Made by a program: the position numbers and the translations under genes. From the NCBI RefSeq assembly GCF_000968375.1, contig NZ_CP009933.1, positions 4,526,001 through 4,590,000 of the forward strand: DNA of 64,000 bases. The letters run 5' to 3'. Each line of letters starts with the position of its first letter. Within the stretch, counting starts at the first letter, position 1. The notes beneath the pieces were generated by a model. It searched no databases, was not told the origin of the DNA, and worked only from the letters and a program-made list of their open reading frames with translations. The stretch comes from Clostridium scatologenes. GTDB lineage: Bacteria; Bacillota; Clostridia; Clostridiales; Clostridiaceae. Shown here in pieces: positions 36,159 through 44,079 of the stretch.

Positions 36159-37184
36159 GTGAAAAGTGTAAAAAGATTAGTAAGCGCAGTTTTAATATCT
36201 GCATTTGCGTTTTCGACAGTTGGTTGTAATATGATAGCTAAAACGCCAGAAGCTATAAAAAATAGTGTTGTGGCAACAGTAAATGGAGAAAAAATCACTA
36301 GAGGTGAATTAGATAGTAATCCTAATTTAATGGGAATTGTAGCTCAAATTAAGCAACAATATGGTGAAGACTATGAGAAAAATGATGATGCGAAAAGCAT
36401 TTTAAAAGAGCAAAAATCAAAAGTACTTGATACTATGATAGAGTCAAAAGTTATTGAGCAAAAGGCTAAGGAATTAAAAGTGCTTCCAGATGATGCGAAG
36501 TTAAAAGCTGAAGTTGATAAACAGATTAGTAATCTAAAACAACAACAATTTGGAAATGACACAGCTAAATTTCAAGCAGCTTTAAAACAACAAAGTCTTA
36601 CAGAAGAAAATTTAAAAAATATGTATTATACTCAAATGAGAAATCAAGAGATAAGCACAAATGTTACGAATAATGTAGGAAAAGATGTTAAAGTTGATGA
36701 TAAAAGTGTTCAAGATTACTACAAAAATAATCCATACAAATTTACAGAAAAACCTAATAGAATACATACAGCTCACATATTAGTAAAAACTGAAGAAGAA
36801 GCTAAAAAAGTAAAAGCTAGATTAGATAAAGGTGAAGATTTTGCTAAAGTTGCAAAAGAAGTTTCAACAGATACAGCTACTAAGGATAAAGGTGGAGATT
36901 TAGGATTTGTAAATTATGTGGATTCAGGTTTTGATGCTGGATTTATGGCTGGTGCTATAGCGTTAAAAAAAGGAGCTGTATCAGCTCCAGTTAAAAGTCA
37001 ATATGGATATCATATAATAAAATGTGTAGAGAAAGAAGAATATCCTGTTAAAAAACTTGATGCAGTGAAGGCTCAAATAAAAACTCAACTTGAAACTGAA
37101 CAAAAACAAAAGAAATATCAGGATAAAGTAGCTGAGTGGAAAAAAAGTGCTAAAATAAGTAAGAATGAAAAAAATCTTATATAA
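36159..37184 (+). CDS. prsA: PrsA-like foldase lipoprotein (parvulin-type peptidyl-prolyl isomerase)
   Basis: A signal peptide ends in a lipobox TVGC (Cys23), so the mature protein is anchored on the outer face of the membrane. A SurA-like N-terminal helical region is followed by a parvulin domain (RIHTAHILVKTEEEAKKV; STDTATKDKGGDLGFV; SQYGYHIIKCVE) near residues 200-300. It helps exported proteins fold. The start is GTG 36159 after TGGAGG. It forms its own unit between mfd and spoVT, with a promoter and a terminator. Confidence 0.9.
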   Translation: MKSVKRLVSAVLISAFAFSTVGCNMIAKTPEAIKNSVVATVNGEKITRGELDSNPNLMGIVAQIKQQYGEDYEKNDDAKSILKEQKSKVLDTMIESKVIEQKAKELKVLPDDAKLKAEVDKQISNLKQQQFGNDTAKFQAALKQQSLTEENLKNMYYTQMRNQEISTNVTNNVGKDVKVDDKSVQDYYKNNPYKFTEKPNRIHTAHILVKTEEEAKKVKARLDKGEDFAKVAKEVSTDTATKDKGGDLGFVNYVDSGFDAGFMAGAIALKKGAVSAPVKSQYGYHIIKCVEKEEYPVKKLDAVKAQIKTQLETEQKQKKYQDKVAEWKKSAKISKNEKNLI

Positions 37185-37192
37185 AAAAATGA

Positions 37193-37222
37193 AAAAACAC
37201 AGTATTTTGGATACTGTGTTTT
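37193..37222 (+). terminator. Terminator after prsA
   Basis: 12-bp stem AAAACACAGTAT (37193-37204) with ATACTGTGTTTT (37211-37222), then TTTTT. Confidence 0.92.
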
Positions 37223-37335
37223 TTTTTACACAAGTAAATTCTAATTTAAATAACAATTGTGTATAAAATTTCATATTTAGAAAAATAATATTAACACAAG
37301 TTATATTTAAATTAGATTTTAGGAGGTAAGAAATA

Positions 37336-37890
37336 ATGAAAGCAACAGGTATTGTTAGACGTATAGACGATTTAGGTAGAGTAGTCATACCAAAGGAAAT
37401 AAGGAGGACTCTTAGAATAAGAGAAGGAGATCCATTAGAAATTTTTACAGATAGGGAAGGAGGAGTTATACTTAAAAAATATTCTCCTATTGGAGAATTA
37501 AGTGATTTTTCTAAAGGATATGCAGAATCATTACAACAGACTATAGGAAACATAGTTATGATATGTGATAAAGATAGTATAATATCTATAAGTGGTGCAA
37601 CTAAGAAGGAATACTTAGAGAAAAAAATAAGTGATGATCTTGAAAAAATTATAGAAGATAGAAAGACTATAAATTTTGCAAGTGATAAGGAAAAGCCAGT
37701 GGCTTTATATGATGATGAAGAAGTTGAAGGAAAGTATTCAGCACAAGTAATTTCGCCAATAATAGCAGAAGGTGATGCAATTGGTGCCGTAATTATAGTA
37801 TCAAAAGATGAAGGGAAAAAATTTGGGGATGTTGAAACTAAATTGGCTGAAACTGCATCATCTTTCATAGGAAAGCAAATGGAACAATAA
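37336..37890 (+). CDS. spoVT: Stage V sporulation protein T
   Basis: An AbrB-type swapped-hairpin DNA-binding domain (residues 1-50, GIVRRIDDLGRVVIPKEIRR) is joined to a GAF-like C-terminal domain. In B. subtilis SpoVT tunes forespore sigma-G genes. The 184 residues match. AGGAGG precedes ATG 37336. Its place between mfd and the SpoVB-like flippase gene matches B. subtilis apart from the intervening prsA. Confidence 0.95.
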   Translation: MKATGIVRRIDDLGRVVIPKEIRRTLRIREGDPLEIFTDREGGVILKKYSPIGELSDFSKGYAESLQQTIGNIVMICDKDSIISISGATKKEYLEKKISDDLEKIIEDRKTINFASDKEKPVALYDDEEVEGKYSAQVISPIIAEGDAIGAVIIVSKDEGKKFGDVETKLAETASSFIGKQMEQ

Positions 37891-37916
37891 ATAATGGCAG
37901 CGTATGCTGCCATTAT
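37891..37916 (+). terminator. Terminator after spoVT
   Basis: 11-bp stem ATAATGGCAGC (37891-37901) with GCTGCCATTAT (37906-37916), 4-base loop, then a T-rich stretch. Confidence 0.88.
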
Positions 37917-38074
37917 TTATTTGTTTTTTGCCACATAGGTGATTATTGACATAAATATAAAAAATATTCATGTAATTAAAGTAATAATACCCTTTAAATT
38001 TAAATAATTATAAAAATGTAAAGTATTATTTAGAAAAGTTTGCTCTTATAAAAAGAACAATCGGGGGTATTTTT

Positions 38075-39610
38075 ATGAAAAAACAATCACTAATTAAAGG
38101 AACATTTATCTTAGGACTTGCGGGAATCATATCGAAATTTTTAGGATTATTTTTTAGATGGCCATTGCAAATGCTTATAGGAGACGAGGGAGTAGGATAT
38201 TATCAAATGTCTTTTCCATTATATATGTTTTTTATTGCAGCAGCATCAGGGATACCTGTAGCTATATCTAAAATGGTATCGGAAAGAAATGCTATAAATG
38301 ATCATGAAGGAGTAATTCAAGTTTTAAGAAAGGCAATGCTCCTTATGTTTATTTTAGGTGCTGGTTTTACGGCAATATTACTTATTTTTTCTAGACCGAT
38401 TATAGCATTTTTAAAATGGGATGAAAAATCTTATTATTCATTAGTTTCCATTGCTTTTGCACCAATATTTATATCTGTAATGAGTGCATTTAGAGGATTT
38501 TTTCAGGGATTGCAGAATATGAATTATACTGCAATTTCTCAGGTAATAGAGCAGATAGGAAGAGTTATAATTGGAGTTGGACTTGCTTATATACTTCTAC
38601 CAAAGGGGATAGAATATTCAGCTGGAGGAGCAGCCCTTGGAGCAGCTGCAGGAGGACTATTTGCAGGAATTTACTTGTTGGCAAAGTATATAAAAATAAG
38701 AAAAGAATTTAAAGTTAATACAGTGCATGATGATATAGATATCATGAATAAGTTGCTATATATAGCTATACCAGTTTCTTTGGGTGCAGCAGCAAGTAGT
38801 ATAATGAGTCTTATAGATTCTGCAATAGTTCCCCAAAAGTTGTTACAGGCAGGATTTAATTATAAACAAGCAACTATATTATATGGACAGCTTACAGGAA
38901 AAGCTTTTATCATGATAAATGTTCCACTAACACTTTCAGCAGCACTGTGTGCTTCTTTAATGCCTATAATTGCAGAGGCATATATATTGAACAGAAGGTT
39001 TGAAGTGATGAATAAAGTGGATTTAGCCATAAAGCTTTCAATGGTTATAGCATTGCCATCCTGTTTAGGATTATATAATCTTGCTTATCCAATTTTAAAT
39101 TTAATATTTCCAGGACAATCTGATGGATTTAAAATATTACAGTATTCAGCTATATCTGTTCCATTCATAATTTTAGCACAAACTTCAACAGCTATTCTTC
39201 AAGGAGTAGGAGAATATATAATGCCAATAGTCAATTTAGCCATCGGATGTGCCATAAAAACAGCAATTACACTGCAAGTGGTTTCTATACCTAGTATTAA
39301 CATTTATGGTGCTGTAATAGGTAGCATATGTGGATATATAGTAGCTTCTATGCTAAACATGATTTTACTTAAAAGAAAATTGAAAATTAATATAAACTAT
39401 TTTCAAACAGTTATAAAACCTGCATTTGCATCTACTTTAATGATAATAATTGTTGTAATTATTTATATGAATGTCTATAATTATACCATAAGCAGTAGAA
39501 TAGCGTGTCTTGCAGCTATACTTTCAGGTATTATTGTATATGGCATATTTGTATTTATATTTAGAATATTTAAATATGATCATGTTAAAAATAGGATTTT
39601 TAGAAGATAG
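38075..39610 (+). CDS. SpoVB/YabM-like polysaccharide or lipid II flippase (MOP superfamily)
   Basis: The 511-residue protein has about 14 membrane segments and the MurJ/SpoVB-type N-terminus GTFILGLAGIISKFLGLFFRWPLQMLIGDEGVG (shown here only to mark that region's Gly- and Phe-rich character). Members flip lipid-linked wall precursors or polysaccharide units. The position corresponds to B. subtilis yabM, just before mazG (yabN). It might contribute to cortex or envelope synthesis; the substrate is not determined. The mazG start lies 16 bases after its stop. Confidence 0.85.
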   Translation: MKKQSLIKGTFILGLAGIISKFLGLFFRWPLQMLIGDEGVGYYQMSFPLYMFFIAAASGIPVAISKMVSERNAINDHEGVIQVLRKAMLLMFILGAGFTAILLIFSRPIIAFLKWDEKSYYSLVSIAFAPIFISVMSAFRGFFQGLQNMNYTAISQVIEQIGRVIIGVGLAYILLPKGIEYSAGGAALGAAAGGLFAGIYLLAKYIKIRKEFKVNTVHDDIDIMNKLLYIAIPVSLGAAASSIMSLIDSAIVPQKLLQAGFNYKQATILYGQLTGKAFIMINVPLTLSAALCASLMPIIAEAYILNRRFEVMNKVDLAIKLSMVIALPSCLGLYNLAYPILNLIFPGQSDGFKILQYSAISVPFIILAQTSTAILQGVGEYIMPIVNLAIGCAIKTAITLQVVSIPSINIYGAVIGSICGYIVASMLNMILLKRKLKININYFQTVIKPAFASTLMIIIVVIIYMNVYNYTISSRIACLAAILSGIIVYGIFVFIFRIFKYDHVKNRIFRR

Positions 39611-39626
39611 AGGTGGAATAATATAA

Positions 39627-41075
39627 ATGATAAAAATAGTTGGTCTAGGTCCTGGAACTAAAGAAGCCATAACTATAGGTACTTTAGAAGTTTTAAAAAA
39701 TAGTGATAAAATTTATTTAAGAACAGAAAAGCATCCTACAGTGCAGTTTTTAAGAGAATATGGTATAAAATTTGAAACTTATGATCATAAATATGAACAA
39801 GGTGAAAATTTTGACCAAGTATATGAATCTATAGTTGATGATTTAATCAATAAGGAGCTAGAACATGGTGATATTGTATATGCAGTACCAGGTCATCCAT
39901 TAGTAGCTGAAAAATCTGTTAATTTATTAATACACCTATGTAAGGAAAAAGGAATAGAAACAGAAATATTTACAGCTGTAAGTTTTATAGATGTTCTTAT
40001 GGAAAGTTTAAAAATAGATCCTATAGAGGGAATAAAGGTAATAGATGCTTTTGATATGAAAAGTCAAGTTTTAGATAAAAGAGTAGGAACTATAATAACT
40101 CAGGTGTATGATAAATTTATAGCTTCTGAGGTTAAATTAGCTTTAATGCAATACTACCCTGATGATAGTGAGGTCTATTTTGTAAGAGCAGCTGGAGTTA
40201 AAGGATTAGAGAGCATTAGAAAGATGCCATTATATGAAATAGATAGGCAGGAAGATATAGACTATTTAACTTCACTATATATTCCTAAAAACTTGGATGT
40301 GAGAAAAGATTTTAATGATCTATTAGACATAATAAGCATATTAAGAGCAGAAAATGGATGTCCATGGGATAAGGAACAAACTCATGAAAGTATAAAGAAA
40401 TGTCTTATAGAAGAGTGCTATGAAGTATTAGAGGCTATAGATGAAAAAGACGATGATAAACTTGTTGAGGAGCTAGGGGATGTATTACTTCAAATAGTTT
40501 TCCACTCACAAATTGGCAAGGAAGAAGGATTTTTTAATATTAATGATGTGGTGGAATGTATTTGCAAAAAGATGATTGATAGGCATCCACATGTATTTGG
40601 AAATATAGATTTAAGTACATCTGAAGAGGTGTTGGTAAATTGGGATAACATAAAGAAGAAGGAACAAGGTCTTAATAGTTATACAGAAGAGTTAAAACAT
40701 GTGCCTAAAAATTTGCCAGCATTAATGAGAGCAGAAAAAGTTCAAAAAAAGGCAGCTAAGGTTGGGTTTGATTGGGATAAAGTGGAAGATGCATTAGATA
40801 AGGTTTTAGAAGAATTTTATGAAGTAAAGAATGTATATAAAGGGAAAGAAAGGGTAAAAATAGTAGAAGAAATAGGGGATTTAATATTTGCTTCGGTAAA
40901 TATTGCTAGATTCCTTGACATTAACCCCGAATTTGCATTAAATTATACTATAGAGAAATTTATTAAGCGTTTTGCATATATAGAAAAAAAAGCAAAATCT
41001 AAAGGTGTCGATATGATAAATATGACATTAGAACAAATGGATGACCTTTGGGAAGAATCAAAAGTAAAAAATTAA
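39627..41075 (+). CDS. mazG: Tetrapyrrole methylase-like / MazG nucleoside triphosphate pyrophosphohydrolase fusion (YabN type)
   Basis: Residues 1-210 are an S-AdoMet tetrapyrrole methylase-like domain (VGLGPGTKEAITIGTLE; VYAVPGHPLVAEKS). Residues 225-482 hold two MazG repeats, with CPWDKEQTHESIKKCLIEE and the metal-binding ELGDVLLQIVFHSQI. MazG domains hydrolyse noncanonical NTPs and limit (p)ppGpp-linked stress; the methylase-like domain has no known substrate here. The 482 residues fit YabN proteins. AGAGGTGG precedes the start. Confidence 0.93.
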   Translation: MIKIVGLGPGTKEAITIGTLEVLKNSDKIYLRTEKHPTVQFLREYGIKFETYDHKYEQGENFDQVYESIVDDLINKELEHGDIVYAVPGHPLVAEKSVNLLIHLCKEKGIETEIFTAVSFIDVLMESLKIDPIEGIKVIDAFDMKSQVLDKRVGTIITQVYDKFIASEVKLALMQYYPDDSEVYFVRAAGVKGLESIRKMPLYEIDRQEDIDYLTSLYIPKNLDVRKDFNDLLDIISILRAENGCPWDKEQTHESIKKCLIEECYEVLEAIDEKDDDKLVEELGDVLLQIVFHSQIGKEEGFFNINDVVECICKKMIDRHPHVFGNIDLSTSEEVLVNWDNIKKKEQGLNSYTEELKHVPKNLPALMRAEKVQKKAAKVGFDWDKVEDALDKVLEEFYEVKNVYKGKERVKIVEEIGDLIFASVNIARFLDINPEFALNYTIEKFIKRFAYIEKKAKSKGVDMINMTLEQMDDLWEESKVKN

Positions 41076-41179
41076 AGTTTTTTTATGCAAAAACGATGAA
41101 AAAAAAGGATTTTTCAAATTAATGAAGAATAAGCTAGTATGTAAACTAAAGCATACTCAATATTAAGGAGGTAAAAAAG

Positions 41180-41455
41180 GTGAACAAATCAGAATTAATT
41201 GCAAGTATAGCAGAAAAATCAAAACTAACAAAGAAGGATGTAGAAGTAGTTTTAAAGGGTTTTATAGAAAGTGTTGAAGAAACACTTGAGAAAGGTGATA
41301 AAGTTCAACTAGTTGGATTTGGAACATTTGAAACAAGAAAGAGAGCTGCAAGAGTAGGCAGAAATCCAAGAACTAAAGAAGAAATAGAAATACCAGAATC
41401 AACAGTTCCAGTATTTAAAGCTGGTAAAGAATTTAAAGATAAAGTAAACAAATAA
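41180..41455 (+). CDS. hup: HU-family DNA-binding protein
   Basis: The 91-residue histone-like protein has the canonical KGDKVQLVGFGTFETRKRAARVGRNP region, including the DNA-binding beta arm. HU bends and compacts DNA as a dimer. The start is GTG 41180, 4 bases after AAGGAGG. It lies between mazG and rqcP, an insertion relative to the B. subtilis order, and ends in a terminator. Confidence 0.96.
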   Translation: MNKSELIASIAEKSKLTKKDVEVVLKGFIESVEETLEKGDKVQLVGFGTFETRKRAARVGRNPRTKEEIEIPESTVPVFKAGKEFKDKVNK

Positions 41456-41460
41456 TATTA

Positions 41461-41490
41461 AAAAAACCTGGGTGTAAATCTGGGTTTTTT
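41461..41490 (+). terminator. Terminator after the HU gene
   Basis: AAAAAACC (41461-41468) pairs with GGTTTTTT (41483-41490), extended by G-T wobble pairs towards an inner loop; T-run at the end. Confidence 0.75.
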
Positions 41491-41513
41491 GTTTTAAAAG
41501 AAGGGAAATTAAA

Positions 41514-41774
41514 ATGAGGTTAGATAAATATCTTAAAGTTTCGAGAATAATAAAGAGAAGAACAGTGGCAAAAGAGGCCTGTGAAGGTGGAAGAGTAAGC
41601 ATAAATGATAAAATAGCAAAGCCTAGCACAGAGGTTAAAGAGGGCGATATTATAGAGATTAGATATGCTAGTAAAGCTCTTAAAGCTAAAATTGTAAATA
41701 TTGCACAGCATGTTACAAAAGAGAATGCACAGGCAATGTACGAAATTATATCTGGACAAGAGGATGAAGAATAG
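41514..41774 (+). CDS. rqcP: RqcP (YabO), S4-domain ribosome quality-control protein
   Basis: The 86-residue protein is almost wholly an S4 RNA-binding domain (MRLDKYLKVSRIIKRRTVAKEA). RqcP, with RqcH, adds C-terminal alanine tails to peptides on stalled 50S subunits. The start ATG 41514 follows AAGGGAA. It lies 59 bases after the HU stop and 82 before yabP, as in the B. subtilis yabN-yabO-yabP order. Confidence 0.92.
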   Translation: MRLDKYLKVSRIIKRRTVAKEACEGGRVSINDKIAKPSTEVKEGDIIEIRYASKALKAKIVNIAQHVTKENAQAMYEIISGQEDEE

Positions 41775-41803
41775 ATTAAGATTATAAGCATTATTTCAAT
41801 CTA

Positions 41804-41833
41804 GTAATATCCCATTAAATGAAAACATATATT
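41804..41833 (+). promoter_or_regulatory. Candidate sigma-E promoter for yabP-yabQ
   Basis: GTAATAT (41804-41810) and CATATATT (41826-41833), 15 bases apart, resemble the mother-cell sigma-E consensus (KMATATT, 14-15 bases, CATACANT). The match is by eye and imperfect in the -10. Confidence 0.4.
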
Positions 41834-41856
41834 TAAATATAAGTGGAGGGGATGTT

Positions 41857-42150
41857 ATGGAAAAAAAAGAAGTAAAAATAGTGGAAGATAAAAAGAGTAT
41901 ATTGCATATTGAAAATAGAAAAAGGTTAGTACTAAGCGGAGTTGTAGAAGTTATAAGTTTTAATGAAGAACAAATAGTATTAAATACCAACCTAGGTACA
42001 CTTAATATAAAAGGGAAAGGTCTCAAGATGAACAAGCTAGATGTACAAAATGGAGATGTTACCATAATTGGAATGATAAGTTCCTGCATATATACAAACA
42101 ATCAAGAAAAAAAACAAAAAGAAAAATTAATATCAAGATTGTTTAAGTAG
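41857..42150 (+). CDS. yabP: Sporulation protein YabP
   Basis: The 97-residue protein has the short beta-rich YabP fold (HIENRKRLVLSGVVEVISF, then LGTLNIKGKGLKMNKLD). In B. subtilis YabP and YabQ are needed for spore coat and cortex. GGAGGGG (41844-41850) precedes ATG 41857. yabQ starts 6 bases after its stop. Confidence 0.9.
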   Translation: MEKKEVKIVEDKKSILHIENRKRLVLSGVVEVISFNEEQIVLNTNLGTLNIKGKGLKMNKLDVQNGDVTIIGMISSCIYTNNQEKKQKEKLISRLFK

Positions 42151-42156
42151 GAATAA

Positions 42157-42567
42157 ATGATTTTATCAATAACCCAACAATTAAGATGTATTATATTTAG
42201 TCTTATTGCAGGAATTATAACAGGAATATTATTCGACTTATATAGAATAATAAGAGGATTAAATAATATAAATAAAATATTAACTTTTGTAGAGGATATT
42301 TTATTTTGGATTTTAGCCTCTATAATTATATTCATATTTTTACTTTTTATAGATTGTTTATATGTAGGTGTATATATATATGCAGGGATAACTTTAGGAG
42401 CATATTTATATATAAAAATTTTTAGTAATACTTTCATAAAATTTCAGTATAAGCTAATTAAAAATGTAAGAAGGACATTTAGAGTGTTAAAAAATATAGT
42501 ATTTTACCCTTTTATGATAATAATTTATATTATTAAAACAAAAAATAAAAGAAATTATAAAAAATAA
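42157..42567 (+). CDS. yabQ: Sporulation protein YabQ
   Basis: The 136-residue protein has four hydrophobic segments (LRCIIFSLIAGIITGILFDLYR; ILFWILASIIIFIFLLF; CLYVGVYIYAGITLGAYL; YPFMIIIYII) and a basic tail, as in the YabQ family of spore membrane proteins. The gene is tightly linked to yabP and shares the candidate sigma-E promoter. Confidence 0.88.
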   Translation: MILSITQQLRCIIFSLIAGIITGILFDLYRIIRGLNNINKILTFVEDILFWILASIIIFIFLLFIDCLYVGVYIYAGITLGAYLYIKIFSNTFIKFQYKLIKNVRRTFRVLKNIVFYPFMIIIYIIKTKNKRNYKK

Positions 42568-42649
42568 CTTGAAGAAAATTGAAAATCAAATTAGAATATA
42601 AGTAAGGTGTTTTTAAAAATACATTTCTAAAATGGAAATGGTGATGATT

Positions 42650-42922
42650 ATGAAAAAAAAGATAAAATTTAAAAATGTGATTTTATTGTTTATAATTTTT
42701 TATGCATGTTATGTTTTTGTAAATCAACAAATAACTATGTATAAAATAAAACAGCAAATATCACAAAAAAATTTAGAAGAACTGAAGGTTAAAGATCAAA
42801 ATAAGAAATTACAGGATGAGGTTAAGATGTCTAAATCAGATATGTATATAGAAAAACTGGCAAGAGAAAGATTAGGTCTTATTAAACCAGGCGAAACCCC
42901 TGTAATAAATACAAAACGTTAA
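42650..42922 (+). CDS. divIC: Septum formation initiator (DivIC/FtsB family)
   Basis: The roughly 90-residue protein has a basic cytoplasmic start, one membrane segment (VILLFIIFYACYVFV) and an extracellular coiled coil (IKQQISQKNLEELKVKDQN) that ends in the family's EKLARERLGLIKPGE. DivIC joins FtsL and DivIB in the divisome. The frame opens at ATG 42632, but ATG 42650 follows GGTGATG and gives the usual MKKK start. Confidence 0.9.
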   Translation: MKKKIKFKNVILLFIIFYACYVFVNQQITMYKIKQQISQKNLEELKVKDQNKKLQDEVKMSKSDMYIEKLARERLGLIKPGETPVINTKR

Positions 42923-42990
42923 AATTATTTAGTTTCAAATTTAAAATTTACTATATAATATTATTTTTATTAAGGAGGAGTCTTTTTAAT

Positions 42991-43398
42991 ATGACCTTAA
43001 AGGCAGGAAGCATACTAGAGGGTACAGTGGTTAATATTACTAGTTTTGGAGCTTTTGTAGAAATCGATGGGAAAACCGGCTTAGTTCACATATCTGAGGT
43101 ATCAGATACTTATGTGAAAAATATAAGAGATTACTTGAAAGAAAAAGATAAAGTAAGAGTTAAAGTAATTTCAGTTGATGAAAATGGAAAGATAAGTTTA
43201 TCAATAAAGCAGGCTACACCAGAGAAAAAAAGTGTAAAACCAGTAGAAATTGATTGGAACAAGGATAAGACTAGGAATTTACAAGGAGGATTTGAAGATA
43301 GGTTATCTAAGTTTTTAAAAGATAGTGAAGAAAGATTTCAAGATCTAAAAAAACACCAGGATTCAAAAGGTAGAGGGTACAGAAAACAGTCCAATTAA
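42991..43398 (+). CDS. yabR: S1-domain RNA-binding protein (YabR-like)
   Basis: Residues 1-72 are a single S1 domain (GSILEGTVVNITSFGAFVEI; GLVHISEVS; GKISLSIKQA). A charged, disordered tail of about 60 residues follows. YabR binds RNA or ribosomes in a poorly known way. AAGGAGGAG precedes ATG 42991. Placed between divIC and the tRNA cluster, as in B. subtilis. Confidence 0.9.
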   Translation: MTLKAGSILEGTVVNITSFGAFVEIDGKTGLVHISEVSDTYVKNIRDYLKEKDKVRVKVISVDENGKISLSIKQATPEKKSVKPVEIDWNKDKTRNLQGGFEDRLSKFLKDSEERFQDLKKHQDSKGRGYRKQSN

Positions 43399-43420
43399 TA
43401 ATAATTTATTTTGAATATGG

Positions 43421-43440
43421 AGAGGCTATAAATAGCCTCT
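43421..43440 (+). terminator. Terminator after the S1 gene
   Basis: 9-bp stem AGAGGCTAT (43421-43429) with ATAGCCTCT (43432-43440), followed by TTT. Confidence 0.75.
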
Positions 43441-43518
43441 TTTATGTTAAATAATTTATTTAAATAAAAATGTATAAAATAGTTGACAATGATATGTATA
43501 TCATATATAATAAGTTAT

Positions 43519-43542
43519 GTTGTCAGGTTGTCAGGTTGTCAG
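43519..43542. repeat. Three tandem copies of GTTGTCAG upstream of the tRNA cluster
   Basis: The 8-base unit repeats three times without a break. A looser direct repeat (ATTTAAGTAA, near 43545 and 43568) lies just after it. It sits about 50 bases before tRNA-Leu, in the place where a promoter would be. Function unknown. Confidence 0.8.
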
Positions 43543-43589
43543 GTATTTAAGTAACTGATTTTCAGATATTTAAGTAAATGATAAAAAAT

Positions 43590-43678
43590 GCTGGAGTGGC
43601 GGAACTGGCAGACGCACAGGACTTAAAATCCTGCGGGCTTTAAAACCCGTACCGGTTCGATTCCGGTCTTCAGCACCA
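43590..43678 (+). tRNA. tRNA-Leu (anticodon TAA)
   Basis: The 89-base gene has a 7-bp acceptor stem (GCTGGAG/CTTCAGC with a G-T pair), the anticodon loop CTTAAAA flanked by CAGGA and TCCTG, a long variable arm (CGGGCTT..AACCCG) typical of class II tRNAs, and an encoded CCA. Confidence 0.95.
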
Positions 43679-43682
43679 ATAT

Positions 43683-43758
<76 letters not shown>

Positions 43759-43771
43759 AATTGAATAATAT

Positions 43772-43848
43772 GGCGGAATAGCTCAGTTGGCTAGAGCATT
43801 CGGTTCATACCCGAAGTGTCGTAGGTTCAAGTCCTATTTCCGCTACCA
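43772..43848 (+). tRNA. tRNA-Met, elongator (anticodon CAT)
   Basis: The acceptor stem GGCGGAA/TTCCGCT is paired from base 1, the anticodon loop is TTCATAC, and the three-GC anticodon stem of initiators is absent. CCA is encoded. A tRNA-Ile2 with modified CAT cannot be fully excluded from sequence alone. Confidence 0.88.
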
Positions 43849-43850
43849 GT

Positions 43851-43872
43851 ACCTGTGGTGTAGACCACAGGT
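43851..43872 (+). terminator. Terminator after the tRNA cluster
   Basis: 8-bp stem ACCTGTGG (43851-43858) with CCACAGGT (43865-43872), followed by TTTTT. Confidence 0.88.
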
Positions 43873-44014
43873 TTTTTAGTTTTTCGAAAAAAGTTACTTT
43901 GCAAATAATTTTCAACTTATTTCTTCAAAATTTCGCTATAACTGTCTAAAGGAAATCTTTTAAAAGAAACTTAGGATTAAATGTCCTAAAAAAAATAAAT
44001 AGACATATCACCTT

Positions 44015-44047
44015 ATGACATTTATTTCCAAAAGACTTTGTTATAAT
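44015..44047 (+). promoter_or_regulatory. Candidate spoIIE promoter with an extended 21-bp spacer
   Basis: ATGACA (44015-44020) and TATAAT (44042-44047) are 21 bases apart. The B. subtilis spoIIE promoter, activated by Spo0A with sigma-A, has the same unusual 21-bp spacing. Imperfect Spo0A-box-like sequences TTCGCTA (43932-43938) and TGTCTAA (43943-43949) lie upstream. The 231-base gap before spoIIE holds no gene. Confidence 0.45.
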
Positions 44048-44079
44048 AAAAGCAGTAATTTATAAGGTGGGTGGTATGA

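Noticed and set aside
36981..37913. Long minus-strand open frame (310 codons) opposite spoVT and prsA
   Set aside because: It is a hydrophobic shadow of two certain genes, has no ribosome binding site, and its codons mirror the plus-strand frames.
43519..43580. Possible CRISPR-like repeat
   Set aside because: The unit is only 8 bases, contiguous and without spacers; no cas genes are present.
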